Notes under the pieces: generated by a model | What the model saw: only the letters and a program-made list of their open reading frames with translations | Told to the model about the DNA's origin: nothing | Database searches by the model: none | From: JBBQSV01 sp038213615 | Lineage (GTDB): Bacteria > Patescibacteriota > Saccharimonadia > Saccharimonadales > OMJO01 | DNA length: 32,814 nucleotides | Assembly: GCA_038213615.1 (NCBI GenBank) | Contig: JBBQSV010000008.1 | Location: 1 to 32,814, forward strand | Direction: 5' to 3' | Made by a program: the position numbers and the translations under genes | In this document: positions 7,666 to 15,262 of the stretch, one piece after another | How the letters are laid out: every line of letters starts with the position of its first letter | Numbering within the stretch: position 1 is the stretch's first letter

Positions 7666-7918
7666 GGCTAGTCCTCCTTTATAAGACATATGTCTTCATG
7701 CTTTTTGCACCGTGCAACCTGCTTTTGAGCAAAGCTCAAAACCCTGCTGCCCTCTTGGCGGATTGCTGTGTCGGCTGTCTTCGTTACTCGTTCACCGTAC
7801 TTTTGTACGACTCATTCGTAACTCAGTTGCCTCCTTGCACTCCACTCAATTGCAAAACGCATGCTTTAGGTTATTAATGTACTTATACCCTACTCTCGCG
7901 GACTTGAGTTCGTCAAGC
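7666..7918 (-). other. Structured spacer between rpsF and ssb
   Basis: A 253-base non-coding stretch where most bacteria have only a short gap. On the transcript strand it carries several dyads. One at 7900-7919 (CTTGA/TCAAG core) is just after the rpsF stop. CGTAC-TTTT-GTACG lies at 7796-7809, a perfect 8-bp hairpin TTTTGAGC/GCTCAAAA at 7723-7741, TTGCAC/GTGCAA at 7705-7717, and the palindrome AGACATATGTCT at 7684-7695, just before the ssb Shine-Dalgarno. No T tract follows any of them, so none is a good terminator. The CGTAC-GTACG part and its flanks resemble the insertion inside mutM, suggesting a dispersed repeat. A regulatory role for ssb-rpsR is possible. Confidence 0.55.
7778..7825. 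repeat. Dispersed hairpin motif, copy 1 (rpsF-ssb spacer)
   Basis: The centre CGTAC-TTTT-GTACG (7796-7809) with left flank GTTACTCG-TTCAC and right flank ending ATTCGTAACTC is similar to the block at 23627-23672 inside mutM. By eye about three quarters of 38 aligned positions agree, and many of the differences are transitions. Confidence 0.45.
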
Positions 7919-8305
7919 CTACTCTTCGTCGTCGTCTTTGTCGTCGTCGACAGCTGAATCACCACGCTCGGCAGCCTTTTTGGCCTTTTCGGCACGCAGC
8001 TTTTCGGCTTTGGCCATGGCCTTGAGGTCTGGCTTGGTGATCAAGTAACGAATAATTTCGTCAGTGATGTTTAGCGTGCTCTCTACCTTTGACAAACTTG
8101 GCCCTGGCAATTCCACGGTGTAAATAACATACACAGCGTGTTCCTGCTTTTTGATTGGGTAGGCCAGCTTGCGCTTGCCCCAATTGTCATTACTCACCAC
8201 TTTGCCACCGTTGTCGGTGATAATTTTGGTTAGTCGTTCCTCGCCCTTGGTCAAATCGACCTCTAGGCCAGGGTGATAAAGCACAGCCACTTCGTACTGT
8301 ATCAT
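7919..8305 (-). CDS. rpsF: 30S ribosomal protein S6
   Basis: Small-subunit protein that binds S18 and the central domain of 16S rRNA. It starts YEVAVLYHPGLEVD and contains the family blocks WGKRKLAYPIKKQEHAVYVIYTVELPG and LNITDEIIRYLITKPDL. It is 128 aa, with an acidic/basic C-terminal tail (KAKKAAERGDSAVDDDKDDDEE) longer than the fold needs, as in many S6 proteins. A GGAAGGAGAG Shine-Dalgarno precedes the ATG. It is the first gene of the operon, driven by the promoter at 8375-8403, with a leader hairpin at 8328-8354. Confidence 0.97.
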   Translation of the reverse strand: MIQYEVAVLYHPGLEVDLTKGEERLTKIITDNGGKVVSNDNWGKRKLAYPIKKQEHAVYVIYTVELPGPSLSKVESTLNITDEIIRYLITKPDLKAMAKAEKLRAEKAKKAAERGDSAVDDDKDDDEE

Positions 8306-8327
8306 TTGCTCTCCTTCCGTTGGTTAA

Positions 8328-8354
8328 AGCCCACACTCTCTAGGGATGCAGGCT
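8328..8354 (-). promoter_or_regulatory. Hairpin in the rpsF leader
   Basis: On the transcript, AGCCTGCAT pairs with GTGTGGGCT (about 9 pairs with three G-U) around a 9-base loop, between the promoter start site and the Shine-Dalgarno. Leaders of rpsF in several phyla carry an S6:S18-binding RNA that gives feedback control. This hairpin is in the right place, but I could not confirm the conserved bulge. Confidence 0.4.
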
Positions 8355-8374
8355 GAAATTGATATTACTTGGCT

Positions 8375-8403
8375 ATTGTAGCCTATCTACCCCTGTTAGT
8401 CAA
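8375..8403 (-). promoter_or_regulatory. Promoter of the rpsF-ssb-rpsR-efp-tlyA operon
   Basis: Minus strand: -35 TTGACT (8398-8403), 17-base spacer, -10 TACAAT (8375-8380). The -35 box overlaps the argC stop codon. The leader to the rpsF ATG would be about 60 bases. Confidence 0.85.
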
Positions 8404-9304
8404 TATGGTTTCTTAAGCCCTCTAGCTCATCAAAACCTAAAGCCAAGTTTATATTCTGTAGTGCCTGACTAGCACCACCCTTTAGTAGGTTGTCTAGAGC
8501 CGCCATAACTACTAGCCTGCCCCTAAACTTGTCTACGGCAATACCGCCAATTTCTACACCTACCTTGCCCACTCGCTCGTGGGCTAAGGGCTCTTGGTCC
8601 ACCACGCTCACCAAAGTTTCGCTACTGTAGCGTTCAAGATACAAAGCCCGAGCTGCTGCCAAGCTTACGCCTTTCTCTAGCCTCATATTAACTACTACTG
8701 ATATGCCCCGGGCCCAGGGCGCTACCGAAGGAATAAAGTCTAAGGCCAACCCTTTGAGCCGACTCATTACCTCCCTCTCATGAGCATGTCCAGCTGGCTC
8801 GTAAGGAACCACGTTGTCTCTTAACCTTGCGGCATCATTACGTGGGTTAGGCTTACTACCTGCACCACTATGACCAGATACCCCAAAGGCAGTAACAGGC
8901 ATTGATAATCCGTCCCTAACAGGCTCAATCACTAACTGAAGAGCAGTAGCAAAACAGCCGGGGTTACTGATTCTATGCTGACCTGAGTACCGTCGCCTAG
9001 TGAGTTCCGGCAAGCCATAGTACCACTGCTGGTCGAATCTATGATCAGCTGATAGATCAACAACAAATCTTTCGGACTTACTATCTTCTAAAACGTCAAC
9101 GTAAGGGCCCGACTCACCATTTGGTAAACCTAGCACAACTACAGAGGCATCAGTCCTTGCTACTTCGTCCGGAGATAATCTACCCTGCTCATTTAAACTT
9201 GCCGGCGTGACTGATAGAAAATCATGCTCTTGTATTAGCCCAATAAGCTCTTGGCCTATAAAGCCACGAGCGCCTACAATCTCTACACTTCTTACTCCGA
9301 TCAT
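8396..9304 (-). CDS. argC: N-acetyl-gamma-glutamyl-phosphate reductase
   Basis: NADPH-dependent enzyme of arginine biosynthesis that reduces N-acetylglutamyl phosphate to the semialdehyde. The nucleotide-binding GARGFIGQELI is at the N-terminus. The catalytic Cys is in NPGCFATAL, followed by GVSGHSGAGSKPN, the active-site His region AGHAHEREV, and the C-terminal KGGASQALQNINLALG. The length (302 aa) is slightly short but complete. I chose the ATG at 9304 because the promoter at 9335-9363 leaves only about 9 bases before the alternative TTG at 9319, and an AGGA precedes 9304. No other arginine gene is in the window, which is odd because the pathway is multi-step and this type of organism is usually an amino-acid auxotroph. 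Confidence 0.88.
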   Translation of the reverse strand: MIGVRSVEIVGARGFIGQELIGLIQEHDFLSVTPASLNEQGRLSPDEVARTDASVVVLGLPNGESGPYVDVLEDSKSERFVVDLSADHRFDQQWYYGLPELTRRRYSGQHRISNPGCFATALQLVIEPVRDGLSMPVTAFGVSGHSGAGSKPNPRNDAARLRDNVVPYEPAGHAHEREVMSRLKGLALDFIPSVAPWARGISVVVNMRLEKGVSLAAARALYLERYSSETLVSVVDQEPLAHERVGKVGVEIGGIAVDKFRGRLVVMAALDNLLKGGASQALQNINLALGFDELEGLRNHID

Positions 9305-9334
9305 AAATCCTACATTCAAGTTAATTAGCCCGTT

Positions 9335-9363
9335 AGTATAGGGTTATTACGCGTGATGGTCAA
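9335..9363 (-). promoter_or_regulatory. Promoter of argC
   Basis: Minus strand: -35 TTGACC (9358-9363), 17-base spacer, -10 TATACT (9335-9340). The predicted start is near 9328, giving a leader of about 24 bases to the ATG at 9304. argC is therefore an independent transcript, not read only from the gene upstream. Confidence 0.8.
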
Positions 9364-9377
9364 ACCTAAATAACTCT

Positions 9378-10781
9378 TTAACCACCTATAGAGCGTTTGC
9401 GGTAATCGTCGTACTGCTGTTGCAACTTGCTGCGCATACGCCATTTCAGGAAGAATATTACGCCAAAGGCGATGACTGCCAGAATGATCAGCACAGTTAT
9501 TATAGCCCCTACGGGTGACTTATGTTTGGGCTTGCCCATGATAGCGAAGGTTGTGTAATCACTTAGGTCTACCTGATCTACCAGGTTCTTTTTGTCATGG
9601 CTAGTAATGGTCAGCGGCTGCCAGTTATCGTCCTTGTCGCCCAGGTAGGATGCTGAACCAAAACCATTTAACAGCTCTTTGGTCAGCTGAATTTTAGCAC
9701 TGAGTGGCTTATCAAAATGATCCGGCGACTTGCCGGCCGCGTCACGACACGAGATGGTATACGGATCAGTCAAAGCGCTTAACCCGCCAATACTAGGCGA
9801 TGTAAAGTTAGGATCAGCACTAACGCTACAGAACTGCTCGGCACTGACTGCGCCAGCCGGGAAGTTAACAGTAACTAACGAATCTTCGGAACTAACCTGG
9901 GAGTCACCGTCGGTTTTTACATTGCTAGTAAAGCCCTCGGCAGTTACGTCGGTGGTGGCGTATTTAGAGAAGTTACCAGCCGTGTCTTTGGCCTTTATTC
10001 GGTAATAATAATGCTGGCTAAAGTTGGCAGCCGAATCTTGATAAGTAGTCTTGGTAACATTTTTAGCCAGCACCTTCCACTTTTTATTATCAGTGGAGCG
10101 CTCTAATTGGTAGCCGGCTACGCCTTTGTTATCTTTGGAGGCACTCCAGGTAAGCGTAACTAACTTGCTGGTATCATCAATCAGCCCAGAGAAATTGCCG
10201 GGCTTGCTAGGCGGTGTCTTATCTGGAACCGGCACTGGTACCGTCGGGCCAGGAGAAGGTGTTGGGGTTGGTATGGGGTGGGGATGCGTAACTACGGGGT
10301 TAGCTACCTTTATCTTTACCACTGGACAGGCATTATCGAACCCAGCGGGTTTGGCAATAGACCCCAATCTGCCACCAAAGTTGTAAGTCCCAGTGTGACT
10401 CGGAGCGGTTAGGGTCAGGTGAAACGTGATACCTACATGGACATCCGCTGCATGATTGTACTGAAATACATTGCCAGTAAAATGCCACGTGTTGTATGGA
10501 TCAATTAATTTGTACCCACCAGCTTTTGTCCAGGTCGTGCTGCCGTCGTTAGCCACGGTCACGTTACCTGTAAACGTCTGGCGTGGCTTGACGGTAGTCT
10601 TGCTAGAGCTGATGCTTATACACTTGGCATGGTCACCACTAGCAGCAAATGATGGCTTTAGCAGCCTAAGCCCCACCAGCGCCACAATTATAGCCACTAG
10701 ACTAGCTTGCAACAAAGAAGCCCCCCGGCCTAACCGGAATCTACTTTTGGACTTAGAACTGTATTTTTTCTTGGTAGCCAT
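9378..10781 (-). CDS. Membrane-anchored surface protein with NBR1-like Ig and fibronectin III domains
   Basis: A 467-aa exported protein. A Lys/Arg-rich start is followed by a hydrophobic segment at about residues 23-46 ending SFAASG, a signal peptide or anchor. Residues of about 55-160 resemble the NBR1 four-Trp/Ig-like domain (TFTGNVTVANDGSTTWTKAGGYKL, then GTYNFGGRLGS). A Pro-rich linker with TPTPSPGP comes next, then a fibronectin type III domain at about 195-282 (PSKPGNFSG, VTLTWSASKDNKGVAGYQLERS, YYYRIKAKDTAGNFS). A beta-rich region with FPAGAVSAEQFCSVS, a C-terminal membrane helix near 420-445 and a basic tail complete it. Likely role: cell-surface adhesion or envelope structure, relevant to an epibiotic lifestyle, but no ligand can be named. 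It follows ftsK with its own weak promoter. Confidence 0.8.
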   Translation of the reverse strand: MATKKKYSSKSKSRFRLGRGASLLQASLVAIIVALVGLRLLKPSFAASGDHAKCISISSSKTTVKPRQTFTGNVTVANDGSTTWTKAGGYKLIDPYNTWHFTGNVFQYNHAADVHVGITFHLTLTAPSHTGTYNFGGRLGSIAKPAGFDNACPVVKIKVANPVVTHPHPIPTPTPSPGPTVPVPVPDKTPPSKPGNFSGLIDDTSKLVTLTWSASKDNKGVAGYQLERSTDNKKWKVLAKNVTKTTYQDSAANFSQHYYYRIKAKDTAGNFSKYATTDVTAEGFTSNVKTDGDSQVSSEDSLVTVNFPAGAVSAEQFCSVSADPNFTSPSIGGLSALTDPYTISCRDAAGKSPDHFDKPLSAKIQLTKELLNGFGSASYLGDKDDNWQPLTITSHDKKNLVDQVDLSDYTTFAIMGKPKHKSPVGAIITVLIILAVIAFGVIFFLKWRMRSKLQQQYDDYRKRSIGG

Positions 10782-10803
10782 ACATTCTCTTATTTATTGA
10801 ATA

Positions 10804-10832
10804 ACTATAACCATCTTTGGTGTTAGCAGCAA
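10804..10832 (-). promoter_or_regulatory. Possible promoter of the surface-protein gene
   Basis: Minus strand: TTGCTG (10827-10832), 17-base spacer, TATAGT (10804-10809), starting right after the ftsK stop codon. The -10 is good and the -35 is weak. Confidence 0.45.
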
Positions 10833-13022
10833 CTAAGCCTCGTCATCGGCTGACTCTGGTTCATAAGTTTCATCTGATCCAGAATCGTCTGCACTACCAC
10901 CAAACACTTCATCCATAGAATGTACCAGTATCTCGCGCGGGCGGTTGCCATCGGCTGAACTGATGATACCCTGCTCTTCCATAGTTTCTATCAACCTAGC
11001 GGCTCGACCGTAGCCGATGCGCAGACGGCGTTGCAACAGACTGGTGCTAGCCTTTTTGCCCTCTATTACACACTGCACAGCATCACGCCACATGTCGTCA
11101 TCAGCATCCTGACCACCGTAATCGGCCACAATGCCACCCTTGCCATTTAGCTGCACAGGCTGGCTGACTACGTCTTCGTTGTACTGTGGCGGTCGTTGCA
11201 TGCGCACAAAGTCCGTAACTTTCTGCACCTCGCCAATCTCTATCAAGGCACCCTGTACACGCTTAGGTTTAGGCATGTCAGCAGTACTGAACAACATGTC
11301 GCCCATACCCAGCAATTTCTCGGCGCCACCCATATCGATAATAGTCCGCGAGTCCACCTGGCTGGTGGTGGTAAAGGCTATCCTAGCCGGAATGTTGGCC
11401 TTTATCAGACCAGTAATAACGTCCACGCTTGGTCGTTGAGTGGCAATCACCAGGTGGATACCTACAGCCCTGGCTTTTTGGGCAATTCGGACAATCAGCG
11501 ATTCTACCTCGCGGGCAGCCATCATCATCAGGTCGGCCAGCTCATCGACAACAATCACAATGTAAGGCATGCCTTCGTCTTGTTTGATCTGGTTGTATTC
11601 CACGATGTTGCGACGTTTGGCCTCGGCCAAGGTACGGTAGCGGCGCTCCATTTCAGCCACCGCCCATTTGAGTGCACTAATGCATTTTTCGGGTTCGGTA
11701 ATGACACTAGTTAACAGATGCGGGATCTCGTCATAAGGCGAAAGTTCGACGTGTTTGGGGTCTACCAAAATCAGCTTCAAATCACTGGGGCTATTGTGGT
11801 ACAGCAAACTGCTTAGGATAGTGTTGATCATCACACTTTTACCAGAGTTGGTCTGCCCCGCCACCAAAAGGTGCGGCATTTTATCTAACGACGCCACAAT
11901 TGGTTTACCGGCAATGTCCTTGCCAATAGCAAACTCTAGTGGGCTACCAGACGATTTCCATTCTTCGCTTGTCAAAATACTGGCCAAACGCACCGTGGCT
12001 GGTTTCACATTTGGCACTTCTACACCCACCGCCTTTTTACCTGGGATGGGGGCTTCAATACGGATGGACTGAGCCGCCAGGTCCAGCGCTAAGTTGTTGT
12101 CTAGGGCAGCAATCTTGGTCAGTTTAACTCCGGCCGGTGGCTTGAGCGTGTACTGAGTCACTCGTGGCCCAATATTGGCACCTTCCATCTCGACATTTAT
12201 ATTGAAGTTGTCGAACGTTTCTTTGATAATCTCGGCGTTGCCTTCGACATTGCCGGCATCGGCCTTGTCTTGCTTTTGGTTCAATAAGTTAACGTCTGGA
12301 AACTTCCAATCCGGGTCGCTGTGCGCAATCAAGGCCTCGCGGTTGGCCTCGGCCCCCAGTTTTTGAGCCGTGTTGCGGAAATTAGGGTTGCGACTACCGT
12401 GATGTTCTACCGGCACGCCCTCGTTTAGTTTGAATCCGTTGTCTACAGCCTTGGCCTTTAGATCGGCCAGGTCTGTGTCGTCACTTTCACGTCGCTTAAA
12501 GAGTGCTTTTATCAGACGCAAAATCACTTTGGGCGAAATACCAAAGCTCAAAAAGAACGCCAGCATAGACAGGATAAAGAATGTAAAGCTGGCCGGAGTC
12601 TGATCTAGGGCTTTTAGTACCAAGTTGCCAATGCCAGCACCAACTTGCCCGCCATGGCCATCCACAAAAGTACCGGTGCCGTCAGCGGTGGCAAAACTGA
12701 CCTGTGCCCAGACAGAACTGGTAACCAGCAAAAATAGCATGCTGGCAGTTTTATCTAGCGGTATCTTGTGATCCTCGCTCAAAAACTTGTGAACACCGTA
12801 GTAAATCAGGGCCATTGGTGTCAGATATGCAGCCCAGCCCAGCGTCCAGTAAGCCCCATGAAACAAGTTTGTGGGTAGCGGACCACCGGTGCCAAAGCCA
12901 CCTAGCATCAAGAACAGCGCTAGGATAATCAACACTATGGCGCCAGACAGCGGCCAAAAAGCTGATTTGCTTTCTTCTTTTTTGACTGGCCTTTTCCTTT
13001 TGTGACTTTTTCTTTTAGCCAT
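10833..13022 (-). CDS. ftsK: DNA translocase FtsK/SpoIIIE
   Basis: Hexameric ATP-driven DNA pump that clears chromosome ends from the division septum. Residues 1-25 are very basic. Four hydrophobic segments follow within about residues 22-170, anchoring it at the septum. A short linker leads to the motor: Walker A GQTNSGKSV near residue 390 and Walker B YIVIVVDELADLMMM near 492. The C-terminal winged-helix gamma domain (WRDAVQCVIEGKKASTSLLQRRLRIGYGRAARLIE) at about 655-710 reads polar DNA motifs. An acidic tail ends the protein. At 729 aa it is short-linker type, like SpoIIIE rather than E. coli FtsK. It is transcribed from the near-consensus promoter at 13078-13106. Confidence 0.96.
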   Translation of the reverse strand: MAKRKSHKRKRPVKKEESKSAFWPLSGAIVLIILALFLMLGGFGTGGPLPTNLFHGAYWTLGWAAYLTPMALIYYGVHKFLSEDHKIPLDKTASMLFLLVTSSVWAQVSFATADGTGTFVDGHGGQVGAGIGNLVLKALDQTPASFTFFILSMLAFFLSFGISPKVILRLIKALFKRRESDDTDLADLKAKAVDNGFKLNEGVPVEHHGSRNPNFRNTAQKLGAEANREALIAHSDPDWKFPDVNLLNQKQDKADAGNVEGNAEIIKETFDNFNINVEMEGANIGPRVTQYTLKPPAGVKLTKIAALDNNLALDLAAQSIRIEAPIPGKKAVGVEVPNVKPATVRLASILTSEEWKSSGSPLEFAIGKDIAGKPIVASLDKMPHLLVAGQTNSGKSVMINTILSSLLYHNSPSDLKLILVDPKHVELSPYDEIPHLLTSVITEPEKCISALKWAVAEMERRYRTLAEAKRRNIVEYNQIKQDEGMPYIVIVVDELADLMMMAAREVESLIVRIAQKARAVGIHLVIATQRPSVDVITGLIKANIPARIAFTTTSQVDSRTIIDMGGAEKLLGMGDMLFSTADMPKPKRVQGALIEIGEVQKVTDFVRMQRPPQYNEDVVSQPVQLNGKGGIVADYGGQDADDDMWRDAVQCVIEGKKASTSLLQRRLRIGYGRAARLIETMEEQGIISSADGNRPREILVHSMDEVFGGSADDSGSDETYEPESADDEA

Positions 13023-13077
13023 AACTTCTTTTATTCTATCACGTTACTTCTTATGCATAGATAATACTACAAACTTA

Positions 13078-13106
13078 ATTGTAGCAGAAATTACATCGTT
13101 TGTCAA
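13078..13106 (-). promoter_or_regulatory. Promoter of ftsK
   Basis: Minus strand: perfect -35 TTGACA (13101-13106), 17-base spacer, -10 TACAAT (13078-13083). It lies just after the RNase J stop and leaves a leader of about 50 bases before the ftsK ATG. Confidence 0.9.
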
Positions 13107-13117
13107 TTAGGTTATGC

Positions 13118-15223
13118 TTAGTCGGGCTGGTCGGCGCCGAGTAGCCTAGCCCGCATCTCTTCAAATCTTTTTTGCTGTTGATGAGCAACGTCCTCGACAG
13201 TTGGTTCAATCTGATGCTTAGCTTCTTCTGGGTGCTTTTCGCTAGGGTTTGACGTCGCTGGACGACTGTTGCCACCACCGCTAACAATATTCACAACTGG
13301 GATCACGATGGGGCTACGACCAGTGTGTTCAAACAAAAAGTGAGTAACATGGTCTTTTAGCTCTACCTTGAACCTGTCTAGGTCGATCCGTTTAAACCGT
13401 TGCTGAACAGCGCGGCGCAGTTCGGTCCTAAAGTCATTCATCAGTTCTTCGCTATCGCGCATGTAGATGAACCCTCGGCTGACAATATCAGGACTACTAA
13501 CTAGCTGACCAGTCTTTTTGTCTATGGTCAGTACTACAGCCACCAGGCCTTCCTGTGACAACATAATGCGATCTTTGATCACTACATCACTAATGACAGA
13601 GGCGTTCTGGTCTACTAGCAGACTACCGTGAGGTACATCATCCACCTGTTGGTAGGCATCTTTAGTGAATAGATAGCTGTTGCCGTTGTCGGCCATGATG
13701 ACATTTTTGCGAGCCCAGCCTTCTTCTATAGCTATTTCTTGGTAATAGCGGCGCTGCAAAAAGCCCGCGTAGATTGGCAAAAAGAACTTAGGTCGCACGA
13801 TGTGCATCAGCTCACGTTTTTCATCACGACGAGCATGGCCAGATACGTGCAAAGGCCCCACACCATCGATCTCGTGGGTTGGAGCACGGTACAAATGCAC
13901 ACCAAAGTGTGCAAGTTCGTGCCCAATTTGTTCGTAACGAACCTCGTTACCAGGGATTGGTGTCGAACTGACCACTACGGTGTCACCCTCGTGCAACTTT
14001 ATGTGCTTGTGGGTGCCTTCGGCCATTCGCTGCAAGGCAGCGTTTGGCTCGCCCTGACCACCAGTACATATGACTAATATTTTGTCATCCGGCTTACCGG
14101 CAATATCACGCATAGCCATGATCATGCCCTTGGGTACTTTTAGTAGTCCCTGGCGCACGGCGATCTCGGCATAGCTCATCATGCTACGGCCATCTAATGC
14201 CACATTTCGGCCAGAGGCCACAGCGGCATTAATAATCATTTGAATACGGTTCATGTTGCTAGAAAATATCGCCGTGAACACCCGTCCCTCGGCCTTGCCT
14301 ATGATGTCAAGAAAGCTTTGTTGCAATGTAGACTCAGTTGGCACTCGACCTGGTATGTCAGTGCTACAACTATCGCTCATCAGTAGCAATACACCCTCGT
14401 CACCTAGCTGCTTTAGCCTAGCAACGTCGGTGGGCATTTCGTCTAATGGCTCGGGGTCCAAGCGCCAGTCACCAGTATTGATGATCCTGCCGACTGGCGT
14501 ATCAACCACCACACAACTAGATTCAGGCACCGAGTGGGTGATCCGCACTAGCTCGACCATGAACGGCCCTATTTTAAGCCGTTCGTGGCTGTCCATGTTC
14601 ATGACGACTGTTTCTGGTGTAAAGCTAGATCCTGTCTCAGAATTGTGGTCATCAAACGTCTTTTGGACTACGCCTATGGTAAAGCGCGACCCGTAAATAG
14701 GCGCCGGAAATTTGGGCACAATATGCTTTAGCCCGCCCAGGTGATCTAGGTGGCCATGAGTTATCATGTAACCACGCAATTTATGTTTGATGGCGTCTAG
14801 GTAAGTAGTATCGGCAATGGCATAGTTTACCCCTGGTAAGTCAATACCTAGGTAGTTGCCACAGTCGATAATCACGGCATCATTTTGCCACTCAATTACC
14901 TGCAGGTTTTTTTCGCCAATAGCTTCTTGGCCCCCCAAGAAGGTAATTTTAAGTTTGTCTAGATTGTCGGTACTTATTTGATTTGCTCGACGTGGCTTGC
15001 CATCGGCGCCTTCGGCACTAGCCGGCGCATACTGACTTAATAGTTTGCTAGCGTCGTCTTGGTTACGTCTTTGGGCGCGGATAGCCGCCCCACGACTAGC
15101 ACCACCACCCCTAGATTGACTAGGTTTATTGTTCTTTGGCTGCCCTGTTCGGGGTGGCCGTGGACCATTATTTGGTCTCTTTGGTTCGGGCTTAGGCCCG
15201 GTTGGTTTTTGATTTGGATTCAT
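13118..15223 (-). CDS. rnj: Ribonuclease J with disordered terminal extensions
   Basis: Metallo-beta-lactamase/beta-CASP endo- and 5'-3' exoribonuclease for mRNA decay and rRNA maturation. The zinc motif HGHLDH is at residues 156-161. Other blocks include the ITHSVPES and NTGDWRLDPEPLDE regions, CTGGQGEPNAALQRMAEG, and the beta-CASP motif PTHEIDGVGPLHVSGHA, followed by the RNase J C-terminal domain with an RGFIYMRDSEE block. The 701-aa length exceeds the usual 550-560 because of an about 85-residue N-terminal Pro/Arg/Gly/Asn-rich tail (RPPRTGQPKNNKPSQSRGGG) and an about 50-residue C-terminal tail. The basic tail may bind RNA or ribosomes. It lies downstream of pnp, so two main RNA-decay enzymes share one neighbourhood. 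An AAAGGA precedes the ATG. Confidence 0.95.
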   Translation of the reverse strand: MNPNQKPTGPKPEPKRPNNGPRPPRTGQPKNNKPSQSRGGGASRGAAIRAQRRNQDDASKLLSQYAPASAEGADGKPRRANQISTDNLDKLKITFLGGQEAIGEKNLQVIEWQNDAVIIDCGNYLGIDLPGVNYAIADTTYLDAIKHKLRGYMITHGHLDHLGGLKHIVPKFPAPIYGSRFTIGVVQKTFDDHNSETGSSFTPETVVMNMDSHERLKIGPFMVELVRITHSVPESSCVVVDTPVGRIINTGDWRLDPEPLDEMPTDVARLKQLGDEGVLLLMSDSCSTDIPGRVPTESTLQQSFLDIIGKAEGRVFTAIFSSNMNRIQMIINAAVASGRNVALDGRSMMSYAEIAVRQGLLKVPKGMIMAMRDIAGKPDDKILVICTGGQGEPNAALQRMAEGTHKHIKLHEGDTVVVSSTPIPGNEVRYEQIGHELAHFGVHLYRAPTHEIDGVGPLHVSGHARRDEKRELMHIVRPKFFLPIYAGFLQRRYYQEIAIEEGWARKNVIMADNGNSYLFTKDAYQQVDDVPHGSLLVDQNASVISDVVIKDRIMLSQEGLVAVVLTIDKKTGQLVSSPDIVSRGFIYMRDSEELMNDFRTELRRAVQQRFKRIDLDRFKVELKDHVTHFLFEHTGRSPIVIPVVNIVSGGGNSRPATSNPSEKHPEEAKHQIEPTVEDVAHQQQKRFEEMRARLLGADQPD

Positions 15224-15262
15224 ACTATTTTTCCTTTCTCTTTTAGAGATTATTAATGAATT

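Noticed and set aside
7723..7741. Intrinsic terminator in the rpsF-ssb spacer
   Set aside because: The 8-bp hairpin has no T tract on the transcript strand, and ssb-rpsR have no clear promoter of their own downstream of it.
7712..7957. 81-aa plus-strand frame in the rpsF-ssb spacer
   Set aside because: It runs opposite to the operon, overlaps rpsF, and its sequence comes from hairpins and repeats; no family pattern or ribosome-binding site was seen.
11196..11714. 172-aa plus-strand frame within ftsK
   Set aside because: It is the shadow of a well-conserved coding region (Walker B and following motor motifs) on the other strand.
14253..14696. 147-aa plus-strand frame inside the RNase J gene
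   Set aside because: Antisense shadow of the conserved metallo-lactamase core, with no independent support.
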